NCBI GenBank assembly: GCA_947496465.1
Contig: CANMCX010000001.1
Location: 682,001-746,000 of the forward strand
Direction of reading: 5' to 3'
DNA length: 64,000 nucleotides
From: Marinifilum_A sediminis
GTDB lineage: Bacteria > Bacteroidota > Bacteroidia > Bacteroidales > Marinifilaceae
Below are positions 36,128-44,118 of the stretch, one piece after another. Each line of letters opens with the position of its first letter. Positions within the stretch are counted from its first letter, which is position 1. The notes beneath the pieces are model-generated. The model was given only the letters and a program-made list of their open reading frames with translations, was not told the DNA's origin and did not search any database. A program made the position numbers and the translations under genes.

Positions 36128-36850
36128 TTACAATAATATTCTTTCGAAATTTTCTTCAGGAATCAACTCTTGTCCCTGGTATCTTAAAAACAACTGTGCG
36201 GTTGCCAGAATATCCTTTTCACAATAAATTGCTATCCGCTCAATATCCTTATCATTCCAATACACCTCACCAACCATTGAGCCATCAATATCATCTTTTG
36301 GAGTAGGAATATCAAATACTTCACACAAAAGAGCAAGCGATGTGTAATGTTTGTAATCTCCAAATTTCCACAGTTCCATAGTATCGACAAACTGTACTTC
36401 CCAAGGTTTCTTTCCAGCAATATCAAGCACTTCTGGCAATTTCACTCCATTAACCAACATGCGCCTTGCTATATACGGAAAATCGAATTCTTTACCATTA
36501 TGGGCACATAAGTTTCGGTTTGGTTTTGTGCAAAATCGAGTAAGCATATCTGCAAAATCTTCCAGCAATCTCTTCTCATCATCTCCATAAAATGATTTTG
36601 CTATAAACTTCCTAATTCCATCTTTCTGTGCTATCATTCCTGTTGAGATGCACACTATTTTACCAAATTCAGCGTAAATACCCGATCGTTGATATACATC
36701 TGCGGCACTCTCCTCTTCCGATCTAAAATAATTGGATTTTTTCTCCCAAAGCTCTTGTAGCTTTGGCGATAAAGTTTCAAAAGAATCTTGACCCGACACC
36801 GTTTCGATATCAATAAAGAGTAAACTCTCAGCTTTAATTTTATTCAGCAT
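36128..36850 (-). CDS. 3'-5' exonuclease, PolB-like (DnaQ/RNase H fold)
   Basis: The 240-residue protein has the ExoI acids D14 and E16 in LFIDIETV, the ExoII-type AHNGKEFDFPYIARRM near residue 117, and a late acidic YCEKDILATAQLF (ExoIII-like Asp) near 210. This is the pattern of the family named 'predicted 3'-5' exonuclease related to DNA polymerase B exonuclease'. It probably trims single-stranded nucleic acid, but its biological role is not known. It is upstream of a lipoprotein gene with which it shares no obvious link. Confidence 0.85.
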   Translation of the reverse strand: MLNKIKAESLLFIDIETVSGQDSFETLSPKLQELWEKKSNYFRSEEESAADVYQRSGIYAEFGKIVCISTGMIAQKDGIRKFIAKSFYGDDEKRLLEDFADMLTRFCTKPNRNLCAHNGKEFDFPYIARRMLVNGVKLPEVLDIAGKKPWEVQFVDTMELWKFGDYKHYTSLALLCEVFDIPTPKDDIDGSMVGEVYWNDKDIERIAIYCEKDILATAQLFLRYQGQELIPEENFERILL

Positions 36851-36889
36851 GATTAAGATTTATCATAAACAAAATCAAAAGTTATAAAA

Positions 36890-36916
36890 AAAGGAGACAT
36901 TTACAAAGCCTCCTTT
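36890..36916 (-). terminator. terminator of udk
   Basis: Arms AAAGGAG / CTCCTTT with a 13-base loop, followed on the minus strand by TTTTTTTATAA. The stem is short, the T run strong. Confidence 0.75.
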
Positions 36917-36934
36917 ACAAATCTTATCAACAGT

Positions 36935-37552
36935 TTACAATTCAACTTTTAAATTTTTCTGAATGTAATGAGTTAAGATGTCAATCGCCACAATATTGTT
37001 ACCTCCTTGTGGTACAATAATATCAGCATATCTTTTTGTAGGTTCAATAAATTGTAAGTGCATTGGCTTAACCGTTTTTTCATATCTGTCTAAAACCTTG
37101 TTCACCGATCTCCCTCTCTCTACAATATCTCTTTTTATTACTCTATTCAACCTGTCATCGGCATCACAGTCAACAAAAACCATAATATCCATCAAATCGC
37201 GTAACTCAGGTTGTGTTAAAGCCAATATACCTTCAACAATTACAACCTCCTTTGGCTCCACCTTAATGGTTTCCTCAGAACGCAAGCAAGTTAAATATGA
37301 ATAAATAGGTTGATCTATGGCTTCACCTTTCTTCAACTGCCTTAAGTGTTCAACTAACAATTCAAACTCAATTGAATGAGGATGATCAAAATTCATTTCT
37401 TGTCTTTCTTCTAACTGAAGGTGAGCATTATCTCTATAGTAAGAATCTTGTGGCAAAACGGCCACTTCTCCTTGAGGTAATCTTTCTATTATTTTTCTAA
37501 CTACTGTAGTTTTCCCGGAACCGGTTCCTCCGGCAATTCCAATAATCAACAT
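36935..37552 (-). CDS. udk: uridine kinase
   Basis: Phosphorylates uridine and cytidine with ATP or GTP for pyrimidine salvage. The 205-residue protein has the P-loop GGTGSGKTT from residue 8, the PQDSYYRDN substrate loop near 34, NFDHPHSIEF near 54, the VIVEGILAL strand near 104, and the lid arginines in RLNRVIKRDIVERGR. The length is normal for the family. Confidence 0.96.
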   Translation of the reverse strand: MLIIGIAGGTGSGKTTVVRKIIERLPQGEVAVLPQDSYYRDNAHLQLEERQEMNFDHPHSIEFELLVEHLRQLKKGEAIDQPIYSYLTCLRSEETIKVEPKEVVIVEGILALTQPELRDLMDIMVFVDCDADDRLNRVIKRDIVERGRSVNKVLDRYEKTVKPMHLQFIEPTKRYADIIVPQGGNNIVAIDILTHYIQKNLKVEL

Positions 37553-37587
37553 GTTGTATGATATTTAGGTGTTTGGTACAAAAATGA

Positions 37588-37595
37588 TAATTTTG
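37588..37595 (+). promoter_or_regulatory. candidate -7 box for the Dabb gene
   Basis: TAATTTTG, an exact consensus match, 47 bases upstream of the start. Confidence 0.4.
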
Positions 37596-37642
37596 CATTA
37601 AATTAGGCCGGAAAGTTACTAATTATTTAAAAAAGAATTGAA

Positions 37643-37945
37643 ATGATTAAGCACATCGCAATGTTTAAATTCAAGGCTTTCGGGTCGGAGGAAGAAAAGA
37701 ATAGCTATAACAACAGATTGATAGAAGCATTTGAAGGATTGGAAAATAAAGTTCCCGAAATTAAATTCTTACAAATAGGATTTGATGAATTACATTCAGA
37801 TGCATCATTTGATTTTATTGTAAATGTTGATATAGAAAATTTAGACGCTTTATCGGTATATGCCAATCATCCCGAACATGTAAAAGCCGCTTCGGTAATA
37901 AAAGAGATGGCAGCAGACCGTAAAGTGATTGATTACGAATTTTAG
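37643..37945 (+). CDS. Dabb-family (stress-responsive A/B barrel) protein
   Basis: A 100-residue dimeric alpha/beta-barrel domain. It starts MIKHIAMFKFK, the usual opening strand with a buried His. It contains the FDFIVNVDIENLDALSVYANHPEH region, recognised by the Y-x-x-HP-x-H pattern that is the family signature. Such proteins vary from stress-linked to enzymatic, so the function is unknown. The next gene, manA, starts 43 bases later and may be co-transcribed. Confidence 0.88.
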   Translation: MIKHIAMFKFKAFGSEEEKNSYNNRLIEAFEGLENKVPEIKFLQIGFDELHSDASFDFIVNVDIENLDALSVYANHPEHVKAASVIKEMAADRKVIDYEF

Positions 37946-37988
37946 TGCCAAAAGCCATATAACATCAAATTAATTAATCGTACAAAAA

Positions 37989-38969
37989 ATGAGTTTGTAT
38001 CCATTAAAATTTCAACCTATCCTAAAAGATAAAATTTGGGGTGGGAACAAATTAAAAACTGTGTTGAATAAAGATTTTTCTCCTCTGCCAAATGCTGGTG
38101 AGAGTTGGGAAATTTCTGGAGTTGAGGGAGATATTTCTGTTGTAAGTAATGGAAGACTTGCTGGTAATAACCTTGAAGAGTTGGTTGAAATTTATATGGG
38201 TGACCTTGTTGGTGATCATGTATTCGAAGAATTTGGACAGGAATTTCCATTGTTGATAAAATTTATCGATGCTAACGATGTTCTTTCAATTCAAGTTCAT
38301 CCTGATGACGCAATGTCTAAAGAAAGACACAATGCTTTTGGTAAGACAGAAATGTGGTACGTTATAGAAGCTGACAAGGGATCTGAACTAATTGTAGGCT
38401 TCAATCAGGAAGTTGATAAAGCAAAATACGTAGCCAAACTTGAAGAAGGTAAGTTGGAAGAAATCCTTAACAATGAACCTGTTGAAAAAGGAAGTTGTTT
38501 CTTTATTCCTGCTGGTAGAGTTCATGCTATTGGCAAAGGAATTCTTTTAGCTGAAATTCAGCAAACTTCGGATGTTACCTATCGCATGTACGACTGGAAC
38601 AGAACCGACGATAAAGGAAATCCTCGCGAGTTACATACTGATTTAGCAGTTGATGCTATCGACTATAGTTTCGAGAAAAAGTACAGAACAGATTACGAAA
38701 CTGAAATTAATAAAACCAAAGAATTGGTTCGTTGCCCATATTTCACAACCAACACTTTAGAATTCGATAAAGAAACAGAGAAAGACTATTCAGCTTTAGA
38801 TTCTTTTGTAATTTACATGTGTATGGAAGGTGATTTTACCATTGAAAGCGAAGGTGGAATTTTAACTACCGTGGAAAAAGGAGAATCAGTTTTGATTCCT
38901 GCAGCTCTAGATAATGTTACCTTAAAACCTACAGGTAAAACACAAATTCTGGAAGTATATCTTAAATAA
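37989..38969 (+). CDS. manA: mannose-6-phosphate isomerase, class I
   Basis: Zinc enzyme that interconverts mannose 6-phosphate and fructose 6-phosphate. The 326-residue protein opens LKFQPILKDKIWGG. Metal-site segments are LSIQVHPDD (near 97-105), KTEMWYVIE (near 119-127) and the FIPAGRVHAIGKG region (near 175). The catalytic Arg lies in QQTSDVTYRMYDW near 195. A cupin-like C-terminal domain completes it. This is the short bacterial form. Confidence 0.95.
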   Translation: MSLYPLKFQPILKDKIWGGNKLKTVLNKDFSPLPNAGESWEISGVEGDISVVSNGRLAGNNLEELVEIYMGDLVGDHVFEEFGQEFPLLIKFIDANDVLSIQVHPDDAMSKERHNAFGKTEMWYVIEADKGSELIVGFNQEVDKAKYVAKLEEGKLEEILNNEPVEKGSCFFIPAGRVHAIGKGILLAEIQQTSDVTYRMYDWNRTDDKGNPRELHTDLAVDAIDYSFEKKYRTDYETEINKTKELVRCPYFTTNTLEFDKETEKDYSALDSFVIYMCMEGDFTIESEGGILTTVEKGESVLIPAALDNVTLKPTGKTQILEVYLK

Positions 38970-38987
38970 ATTTTAAAATATATAGTT

Positions 38988-39019
38988 AAACCTCTTTTTG
39001 TTGATACAGGAAGAGGTTT
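38988..39019 (+). terminator. terminator of manA
   Basis: Arms AAACCTCTT / AAGAGGTTT with a 14-base loop, followed by TTTCTTTTCC. Confidence 0.8.
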
Positions 39020-39082
39020 TTCTTTTCCATCAAATTCATCAAAGTCAATTGAATTTATTCTATCGATTTTCGGATAAATGTA

Positions 39083-39090
39083 TAACTTTG
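39083..39090 (+). promoter_or_regulatory. -7 box of engB
   Basis: TAACTTTG, an exact match, 20 bases before the ATG at 39111. It lies inside the longer reading frame that opens at 39078, which rules that earlier start out. Confidence 0.55.
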
Positions 39091-39110
39091 CGCTCGAAAA
39101 CAGAGAACCA

Positions 39111-39713
39111 ATGAATATAAATACAGCAGAATTTGTGATGTCCAACTCGGACGTAAAAAAATGTCCTAAACAAGATAAACCTGAGTTTGCGTTTATCGGG
39201 CGATCAAATGTTGGAAAATCATCATTAATAAATATGCTGACCAACCATAAGAGTTTAGCCAAGACTTCGGCGAAGCCTGGTAAAACTCAGTTGGTAAACC
39301 ATTTCATGATTAACAAAGAGTGGTATTTGGTTGATTTACCAGGTTATGGTTTTGCTAAGGTAGCAAAATCAACTCGTCAGCGATTTTCGAAATTGATTTT
39401 TAATTATATCGAAAGTCGTGAGAATTTGGTAACTCTTTTTGTTTTAATTGACGTTAGACATGAACCTCAGGCAAAAGATACAGAGTTTATGGAATGGCTA
39501 GGGATTAATGAAATTCCTTTTTCAATCATTTTTACCAAAGCAGATAAACTTACCAAGCGTAATCTGGCTGATAATCTGGCTGCCTACGAAAAGGAAATGC
39601 TGGAAATTTGGGAAGAAATGCCTCCATTTTTCGTAAGCTCTTCGAATTCTGGAATGGGAAAAGAGGAGATTTTGGATTACATCCATAACACAATGAACAC
39701 ATTACAAGAATAA
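39111..39713 (+). CDS. engB: ribosome biogenesis GTPase EngB (YihA/YsxC)
   Basis: GTPase needed for large-subunit ribosome maturation. The 200-residue protein shows the P-loop GRSNVGKSS, the switch II motif DLPGYGFA and the guanine-specificity motif TKADK, with an SSNSGMGKEEIL C-terminal loop in G5 position. The ATG at 39111 is chosen from the promoter position and family length. It has its own terminator. Confidence 0.95.
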   Translation: MNINTAEFVMSNSDVKKCPKQDKPEFAFIGRSNVGKSSLINMLTNHKSLAKTSAKPGKTQLVNHFMINKEWYLVDLPGYGFAKVAKSTRQRFSKLIFNYIESRENLVTLFVLIDVRHEPQAKDTEFMEWLGINEIPFSIIFTKADKLTKRNLADNLAAYEKEMLEIWEEMPPFFVSSSNSGMGKEEILDYIHNTMNTLQE

Positions 39714-39718
39714 AAGTA

Positions 39719-39748
39719 AAAGAAGATCTCTGCAAAGAAATCTTCTTT
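39719..39748 (+). terminator. terminator of engB
   Basis: Arms AAAGAAGAT / ATCTTCTTT with a 12-base loop, followed by TTTTATTTT. Confidence 0.82.
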
Positions 39749-39841
39749 TTTATTTTAAATACAAGTTAAGATCAAAGAAATCAATTGGTCAAAATTTTTG
39801 CGACAATGAAATTTATTTAATTTTTTTGAAGCAATAATTCA

Positions 39842-39849
39842 TAAATTTG
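39842..39849 (+). promoter_or_regulatory. -7 box of prs
   Basis: TAAATTTG, an exact match, 41 bases before the start codon. The nearest upstream TTTG is 13 bases away, too close for an ideal -33. Confidence 0.45.
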
Positions 39850-39890
39850 CAAAGGAAAACTTATCTGATTTATAAATAAATAATACTTTA

Positions 39891-40823
39891 ATGAAAGCCC
39901 CGATTAAAATTTTTGCTGGTTCAAACAGCGAGCATTTGGCAGGTAAAATTGCAGAAGCAGCAGGTTTAAGTGTTGGAGAGTCGAGTATCGTTAGATTTAG
40001 CGATGGAGAGTTTGAAACTTGTTACGAAGAAACAGTTCGTGGATCTCACGTTTTTATCGTTCAGTCAACTTATCCTCCAACGGATAACTTGATGGAATTA
40101 TTATTAATGATTGATGCTGCAAAAAGAGCTTCGGCTTATAAAGTTTGTGCGGTTATTCCGTATTTCGGATTTGCTCGTCAAGACAGAAAAGATCGCCCAA
40201 GAGTTGCTATTGGAGCAAAATTAGTTGCTAATTTGTTGATGGCTGCTGGTGTTGATCGTGTTATGACAATGGATTTACACGCTGATCAAATACAAGGTTT
40301 CTTCGATATTCCAGTTGATCATCTTTATGGTTCTTCTGTATTACTTCCATATATCGAAGAGTTAAAACTTGATAATTTGGTAGTTGCTTCTCCTGATATG
40401 GGTGGTAGTAAAAGAGCTAATGCCTATGCTAAATATTTAAATGCAGGTTTAGCTATCTGTCACAAATCAAGAGAGAAAGCAAATGTAGTTGGGGAAATGA
40501 CTGCAATTGGTGAAGTTGAAGGTAAAAATGTAGTTATTGTTGATGATATGATCGATACTGCAGGAACAATTACCAAAGCTGCCGATATGCTGAAAGAAAA
40601 AGGTGCTAAAAGTGTTCGCGCTATTGCATCGCATGCGGTTCTTTCAGGTCCTGCTTACGAAAGAATTGAAGAATCAGCTTTGGAAGAGGTAATTTTCACC
40701 AATTCTATTCCATTAAGAAAGGAGACATCTAAGATCCAGGAATTGACAATTGCTGATATTTTTGCTAAAACAATTATGAATGTTTACAATTGCGAATCAA
40801 TAAGTTCCAATTTTATTTTATAA
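39891..40823 (+). CDS. prs: ribose-phosphate pyrophosphokinase
   Basis: Makes PRPP from ribose 5-phosphate and ATP for nucleotide, histidine and tryptophan synthesis. The 310-residue protein opens IKIFAGSNSEHLAGKIA. It carries YFGFARQDRKDRPR (ATP-binding flexible loop region), the catalytic MTMDLHADQIQGFF histidine region, and the PRPP loop VIVDDMIDTAGT near residue 215. Length and motifs are those of class I enzymes. The gene rplY follows, as in many bacteria. Confidence 0.96.
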   Translation: MKAPIKIFAGSNSEHLAGKIAEAAGLSVGESSIVRFSDGEFETCYEETVRGSHVFIVQSTYPPTDNLMELLLMIDAAKRASAYKVCAVIPYFGFARQDRKDRPRVAIGAKLVANLLMAAGVDRVMTMDLHADQIQGFFDIPVDHLYGSSVLLPYIEELKLDNLVVASPDMGGSKRANAYAKYLNAGLAICHKSREKANVVGEMTAIGEVEGKNVVIVDDMIDTAGTITKAADMLKEKGAKSVRAIASHAVLSGPAYERIEESALEEVIFTNSIPLRKETSKIQELTIADIFAKTIMNVYNCESISSNFIL

Positions 40824-40827
40824 TTCT

Positions 40828-40835
40828 TATATTTG
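40828..40835 (+). promoter_or_regulatory. -7 box of rplY
   Basis: TATATTTG, an exact match directly after prs. The leader before rplY would be about 100 bases, longer than most here, with GGTAAA and TTTACC segments that could pair. Confidence 0.5.
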
Positions 40836-40941
40836 CGCCGAATTTAGGTAAAACATATTTATAAACGTGTGATGGGATGTTAGCAGAACCTTTTTTACCG
40901 GGTGTTGAAGATGACATTGAGTAGCACAAAATTCATATCAA

Positions 40942-41520
40942 ATGAAAACTTTAGAATTAACAGGTTCTTTAAGAACTGACTTAGGAAAAAAAGCTACTAA
41001 AGCTTTACGTAGAGCAGAAATGGTTCCATGTGAATTGTATGGTGGTGGCGAGAACGTTCACTTTGCAATTAGCGAAAAAGACATTAACAAATTGCTTTAT
41101 ACTCCTGAAACTTTCATCGTAAAATTCGATATCGAAGGAAAAGAGTTTACTGCAGTAATGAGAGATGTTCAATTTCACCCAACTACAGACAAAGCAATTC
41201 ACGCTGACTTCTTCCAGGTATTCGAAGACAAAGCTTTCGAAGTTCAGATTCCTATCAAAGTAGAAGGATTCGCAAAAGGTGTTCAGGCTGGTGGTAAATT
41301 AGCTGTTAACTTGAGAAAATTAAAAGTTAAAGGTTTAATGAAAGATCTTCCTGAATTCTTACCTATCGACGTTACTGAATTAGGTCTTAGTAAGAGTACT
41401 CAGATTAAGGAGCTTGATTTCGAGAACCTTGAAATGCTTAATGCTAAGAATGCCGTTGTTGTACAAGTTAAGCTTACAAGAGCTGCTCGTGCTGCTGCAA
41501 ATGCTACTACAGAAGAATAA
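40942..41520 (+). CDS. rplY: 50S ribosomal protein L25 (general stress protein CTC type)
   Basis: Binds 5S rRNA in the central protuberance of the large subunit. The 192-residue form has the N-terminal L25 domain (residues 1-90, including RTDLGKKATKALRR and VPCELYGGGENVHFAI), a C-terminal CTC/TL5 beta domain (about 95-180) and a short Ala-rich tail. Codon use is rich in the highly expressed set, as expected for a ribosomal protein. It ends at a strong terminator. Confidence 0.95.
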   Translation: MKTLELTGSLRTDLGKKATKALRRAEMVPCELYGGGENVHFAISEKDINKLLYTPETFIVKFDIEGKEFTAVMRDVQFHPTTDKAIHADFFQVFEDKAFEVQIPIKVEGFAKGVQAGGKLAVNLRKLKVKGLMKDLPEFLPIDVTELGLSKSTQIKELDFENLEMLNAKNAVVVQVKLTRAARAAANATTEE

Positions 41521-41542
41521 TCTTTTCTTTAGTAAAAAATAT

Positions 41543-41571
41543 AACCTCCCTAGCCATTGGCATGGGAGGTT
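41543..41571 (+). terminator. terminator of rplY
   Basis: Arms AACCTCCC / GGGAGGTT around a 13-base loop that can itself pair (GCCA/TGGC), followed by TTTTTAAT. Confidence 0.9.
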
Positions 41572-41617
41572 TTTTAATATCAGATAATAAGAGTTTAAGC
41601 TTTTCGAACAAATATTT

Positions 41618-41625
41618 TACCTTTG
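41618..41625 (+). promoter_or_regulatory. -7 box of pth
   Basis: TACCTTTG, an exact match. Transcription would start near 41632, which favours the downstream ATG at 41703 for pth. Confidence 0.5.
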
Positions 41626-41702
41626 GTTCTGATATGATTCAATTCTTGAAAAAAATATTGGGGATCTCAGTATCTTCCAATAAGGAAATAAACAATAATC
41701 AC

Positions 41703-42278
41703 ATGAAATATCTGGTTGTGGGCTTGGGTAATATTGGTGCTGAATACCATAATACCCGTCACAATATTGGTTTTAATATTTTAGATGCTTTAGCCGAAAC
41801 AGCTAAAATTGAATTTAAGGATGCGCGTTACGGTGCCATGGCTGAATACAAATTTAAAGGGCGAACTTATGTTTTGGTAAAACCAAGCACCTATATGAAT
41901 TTGAGTGGTAAAGCCGTAAATTATTGGTTACAAAAGGAAAAAATCGAAGTTGAAAACATGATGATTCTTGTTGACGACCTTGCTTTGCCTTTTGGAACCT
42001 TGCGACTTCGTCCAAAAGGCAGCGATGCAGGTCATAATGGCTTAAAGCACATCAACGAAACCTTAGGGCATCAAAACTATGCACGCTTGCGTTTTGGAAT
42101 TGGAGATGACTTTAACAAAGGTCAACAAATTGACTACGTACTAGGGAAATGGGGCGCTGAGGAAACGGAGAAGTTACCAGAACTGTACAAAATCTGTATC
42201 AATATGATTAAAGGAATGAGTACAATTGGAATACAACGCACCATGACTGCCTACAATACAAAAAAAGTAAGCAAATAA
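41703..42278 (+). CDS. pth: peptidyl-tRNA hydrolase
   Basis: Frees tRNA from peptidyl-tRNA that dropped off the ribosome. With the ATG at 41703 the protein is 191 residues, normal for the family, beginning MKYLVVGLGN. The catalytic residues are N10, H20 in NTRHNIGF, the Asp in LVDDLALPFG near 93, and the Asn in KPSTYMNLSGKAV. Upstream in-frame ATGs (41634 and 41562) would add 23 or 47 residues; the second lies in the rplY terminator. It begins a run of same-strand genes that reaches 46743. Confidence 0.93.
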   Translation: MKYLVVGLGNIGAEYHNTRHNIGFNILDALAETAKIEFKDARYGAMAEYKFKGRTYVLVKPSTYMNLSGKAVNYWLQKEKIEVENMMILVDDLALPFGTLRLRPKGSDAGHNGLKHINETLGHQNYARLRFGIGDDFNKGQQIDYVLGKWGAEETEKLPELYKICINMIKGMSTIGIQRTMTAYNTKKVSK

Positions 42279-42296
42279 TTTTCTAAACCGCACAAC

Positions 42297-42671
42297 ATGG
42301 ACGAGAAGGTAAGAGTTGACAAATGGATGTGGGCAGTTCGGATATTTAAAACCCGAAGCATGGCAGCCGAAGCTTGTAAAAAAGGTAAGGTAAGCATCAA
42401 TGGCGTTTCGATAAAACCATCAAGAGAAATCAGGTTGAACGAAAAAATCGACATTCGTGTTCCTCCTATCACTCGAAGCTACCAAGTAAAAGCGATATCC
42501 GGTAAACGAATGTCGGCTAAACTTGCAGTTGATTTTGTGGAAGATATTACAGCTCAGGATCAATTGGATTTGTTAAATGCAACCAAATCGTATGGATTTG
42601 AGCATAGACAAAGAGGAGCTGGTCGTCCAACAAAGCAGGAAAGAAGATTAATAGACAAATTGAAACAGTAA
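42297..42671 (+). CDS. S4-domain RNA-binding protein (Hsp15/HslR family)
   Basis: The 124-residue protein has an S4 domain at about 5-60 (VRVDKWMWAVRIFKTRSMA, then GKVSINGVSIKPSREI) and a basic C-terminal tail (GAGRPTKQERR). The Hsp15 family binds stalled 50S subunits carrying peptidyl-tRNA. Its position right after pth, which frees such peptidyl-tRNA, suggests a shared role in ribosome rescue (inference from family and context). Confidence 0.88.
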   Translation: MDEKVRVDKWMWAVRIFKTRSMAAEACKKGKVSINGVSIKPSREIRLNEKIDIRVPPITRSYQVKAISGKRMSAKLAVDFVEDITAQDQLDLLNATKSYGFEHRQRGAGRPTKQERRLIDKLKQ

Positions 42672-42687
42672 CTGATAACTGATAAAC

Positions 42688-43227
42688 ATGATAATTGCAC
42701 AAGAGAAAAAGAAAACCAACTTAGCAGAATACATTTTGTACATGTGGCAAGTTGAAGATATCATTAGAGCATATAAGTTTGATATCGAAACCATCGACAA
42801 AAATGTAATTTCTCAGTTTCAGCAAACTGCCGAAATCAGTAAAGAGATTCGTGATTGGTACGAGAATTTAATTGAGATGATGAAAATTGAGAAGGTGGAA
42901 GAGCGTGGTCATCTTCAGATTCTTAAAAACAATATTAACGAGTTGTACGATTTTCATTTGCACCTGCTAAACAATACCAAGGATGCTGCCTATACTGGAT
43001 TTTTTCAACAAGCAAGTGGTAACATTTCAGAATTCCGCCAAAAGTCGCAGGCAAAAGAAGAAAATAACGACATTGAAGTCTGTTTGACTGCACTATATGG
43101 AATCTTAATGTTGAAACTACAGCAAAAAGAGATCTCGAAAGAAACTATTGCTGCTGTTACCACTTTCAGCCAGCTGATTTCTGATTTAACAGCCAAGTAT
43201 AAAGCCTTCGAAGAAGAACAAGAATAA
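42688..43227 (+). CDS. DUF4924 family protein
   Basis: A 179-residue all-helical protein without signal peptide or membrane segments. It matches the Bacteroidota-specific DUF4924 pattern, starting IIAQEKKKTNLAEYILYMWQVEDIIRAY (key residues K8, N11, E14, Y15, W20, E23, D24). No function is known for the family. It lies 16 bases past the S4 gene, in the same transcription unit as pth, so a link with translation is possible but unproven. Confidence 0.82.
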   Translation: MIIAQEKKKTNLAEYILYMWQVEDIIRAYKFDIETIDKNVISQFQQTAEISKEIRDWYENLIEMMKIEKVEERGHLQILKNNINELYDFHLHLLNNTKDAAYTGFFQQASGNISEFRQKSQAKEENNDIEVCLTALYGILMLKLQQKEISKETIAAVTTFSQLISDLTAKYKAFEEEQE

Positions 43228-43249
43228 CAAACCCCTCAGCCCAAATCAA

Positions 43250-44116
43250 ATGAATATTCCAAGCAAATACAACAACTGGTTCTTACTTTTATTGGTATCA
43301 TTTATTTGGGGAAGCCCTTACATATTAAGGGAAATTGCATTGGAAAGCTTCAGCCACAACCAGGTGGCTGCTTTTCAGGTTTTCATGTCGTTTCTACTAT
43401 TCCTTCCCTTAATATTTAAGAATTTAAAGAAACTCTCCAAGGATAATATATTACCACTATTCCTTTCTGGAGTGACTGGAAATATTGGTCCCTCCTACTT
43501 TTTTGCTAAGGCTCAAACGCAAATCAATTCATCGGTTGCCGGCATGCTAAATGCAATGTTACCCATGATTACCTTGTTAATTGCCATTGCCCTATTCAAA
43601 TCAAAAAGCAACAAAAAAGTAATAGGTGGCATTCTTCTGGGATTTGCAGGTACACTGATTATCAGCTTCTCGGGAGATTCACACGGAGAGTCTTATTTCT
43701 GGGGTGTTTTCTATGTATTTCTGGCTATTCTTTCCGTGGCAATAAGCATTAACATTGTGAGTTTTGCCTTGCCTAAATTAACAGGAACGGAAATTGCATC
43801 GCTGGCATTTTTATTTGTTGGACCTATGGCTGGTTGCTATCTTGCATTTACCGATTTAAGTGCTCCTTTAGCTTCTGAAGTTTTCTCAAAAAGTGCATTA
43901 ATGCTTTCTCTTCTTGCTATTCTAACTTTTGCAGGAGTTATATTTTACAATCGCCTCATCAAGCAATCCTCACATATATTCGCAGCATCAATCGCATATA
44001 TTATCCCTATTGTAGCCATTTTCTGGGGAATCGTAATTGGTGGCGATCACATTTCTCTGGCGCAAATTGCCTCAATAATTATTATATTAGTTGGTGTTAA
44101 TTTAACGCATCGCTAA
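43250..44116 (+). CDS. EamA/DMT-family transporter
   Basis: A 288-residue inner-membrane protein with about ten helices arranged as two EamA repeats (about 10-140 and 150-287). The first repeat has the typical SFIWGSPYILREIAL start, with the W-G and P that mark the family. Substrates of such drug/metabolite transporters are mostly small organic molecules; this one cannot be assigned. Its stop is two bases before the lnt start, so translation is likely coupled. Confidence 0.87.
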   Translation: MNIPSKYNNWFLLLLVSFIWGSPYILREIALESFSHNQVAAFQVFMSFLLFLPLIFKNLKKLSKDNILPLFLSGVTGNIGPSYFFAKAQTQINSSVAGMLNAMLPMITLLIAIALFKSKSNKKVIGGILLGFAGTLIISFSGDSHGESYFWGVFYVFLAILSVAISINIVSFALPKLTGTEIASLAFLFVGPMAGCYLAFTDLSAPLASEVFSKSALMLSLLAILTFAGVIFYNRLIKQSSHIFAASIAYIIPIVAIFWGIVIGGDHISLAQIASIIIILVGVNLTHR

Positions 44117-44118
44117 TT

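Noticed and set aside
39078..39110. Earlier start of engB
   Set aside because: The exact -7 promoter box is inside this stretch, so it cannot be in the translated mRNA of that promoter.
38813..39262. Long minus-strand frame (149 codons) opposite manA and engB
   Set aside because: It lies wholly antisense to two conserved genes, a terminator and a promoter, and its product has no domain-like pattern.
40836..40941. Riboswitch or ribosomal-protein leader before rplY
   Set aside because: The leader is about 100 bases and has short pairable segments, but no known motif could be recognised and the pairing is weak.
41562..41702. N-terminally extended peptidyl-tRNA hydrolase
   Set aside because: The first possible start is in the rplY terminator and the second is at the predicted transcription start. 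The conserved protein begins at the ATG at 41703. The extension from 41634 is not fully excluded.
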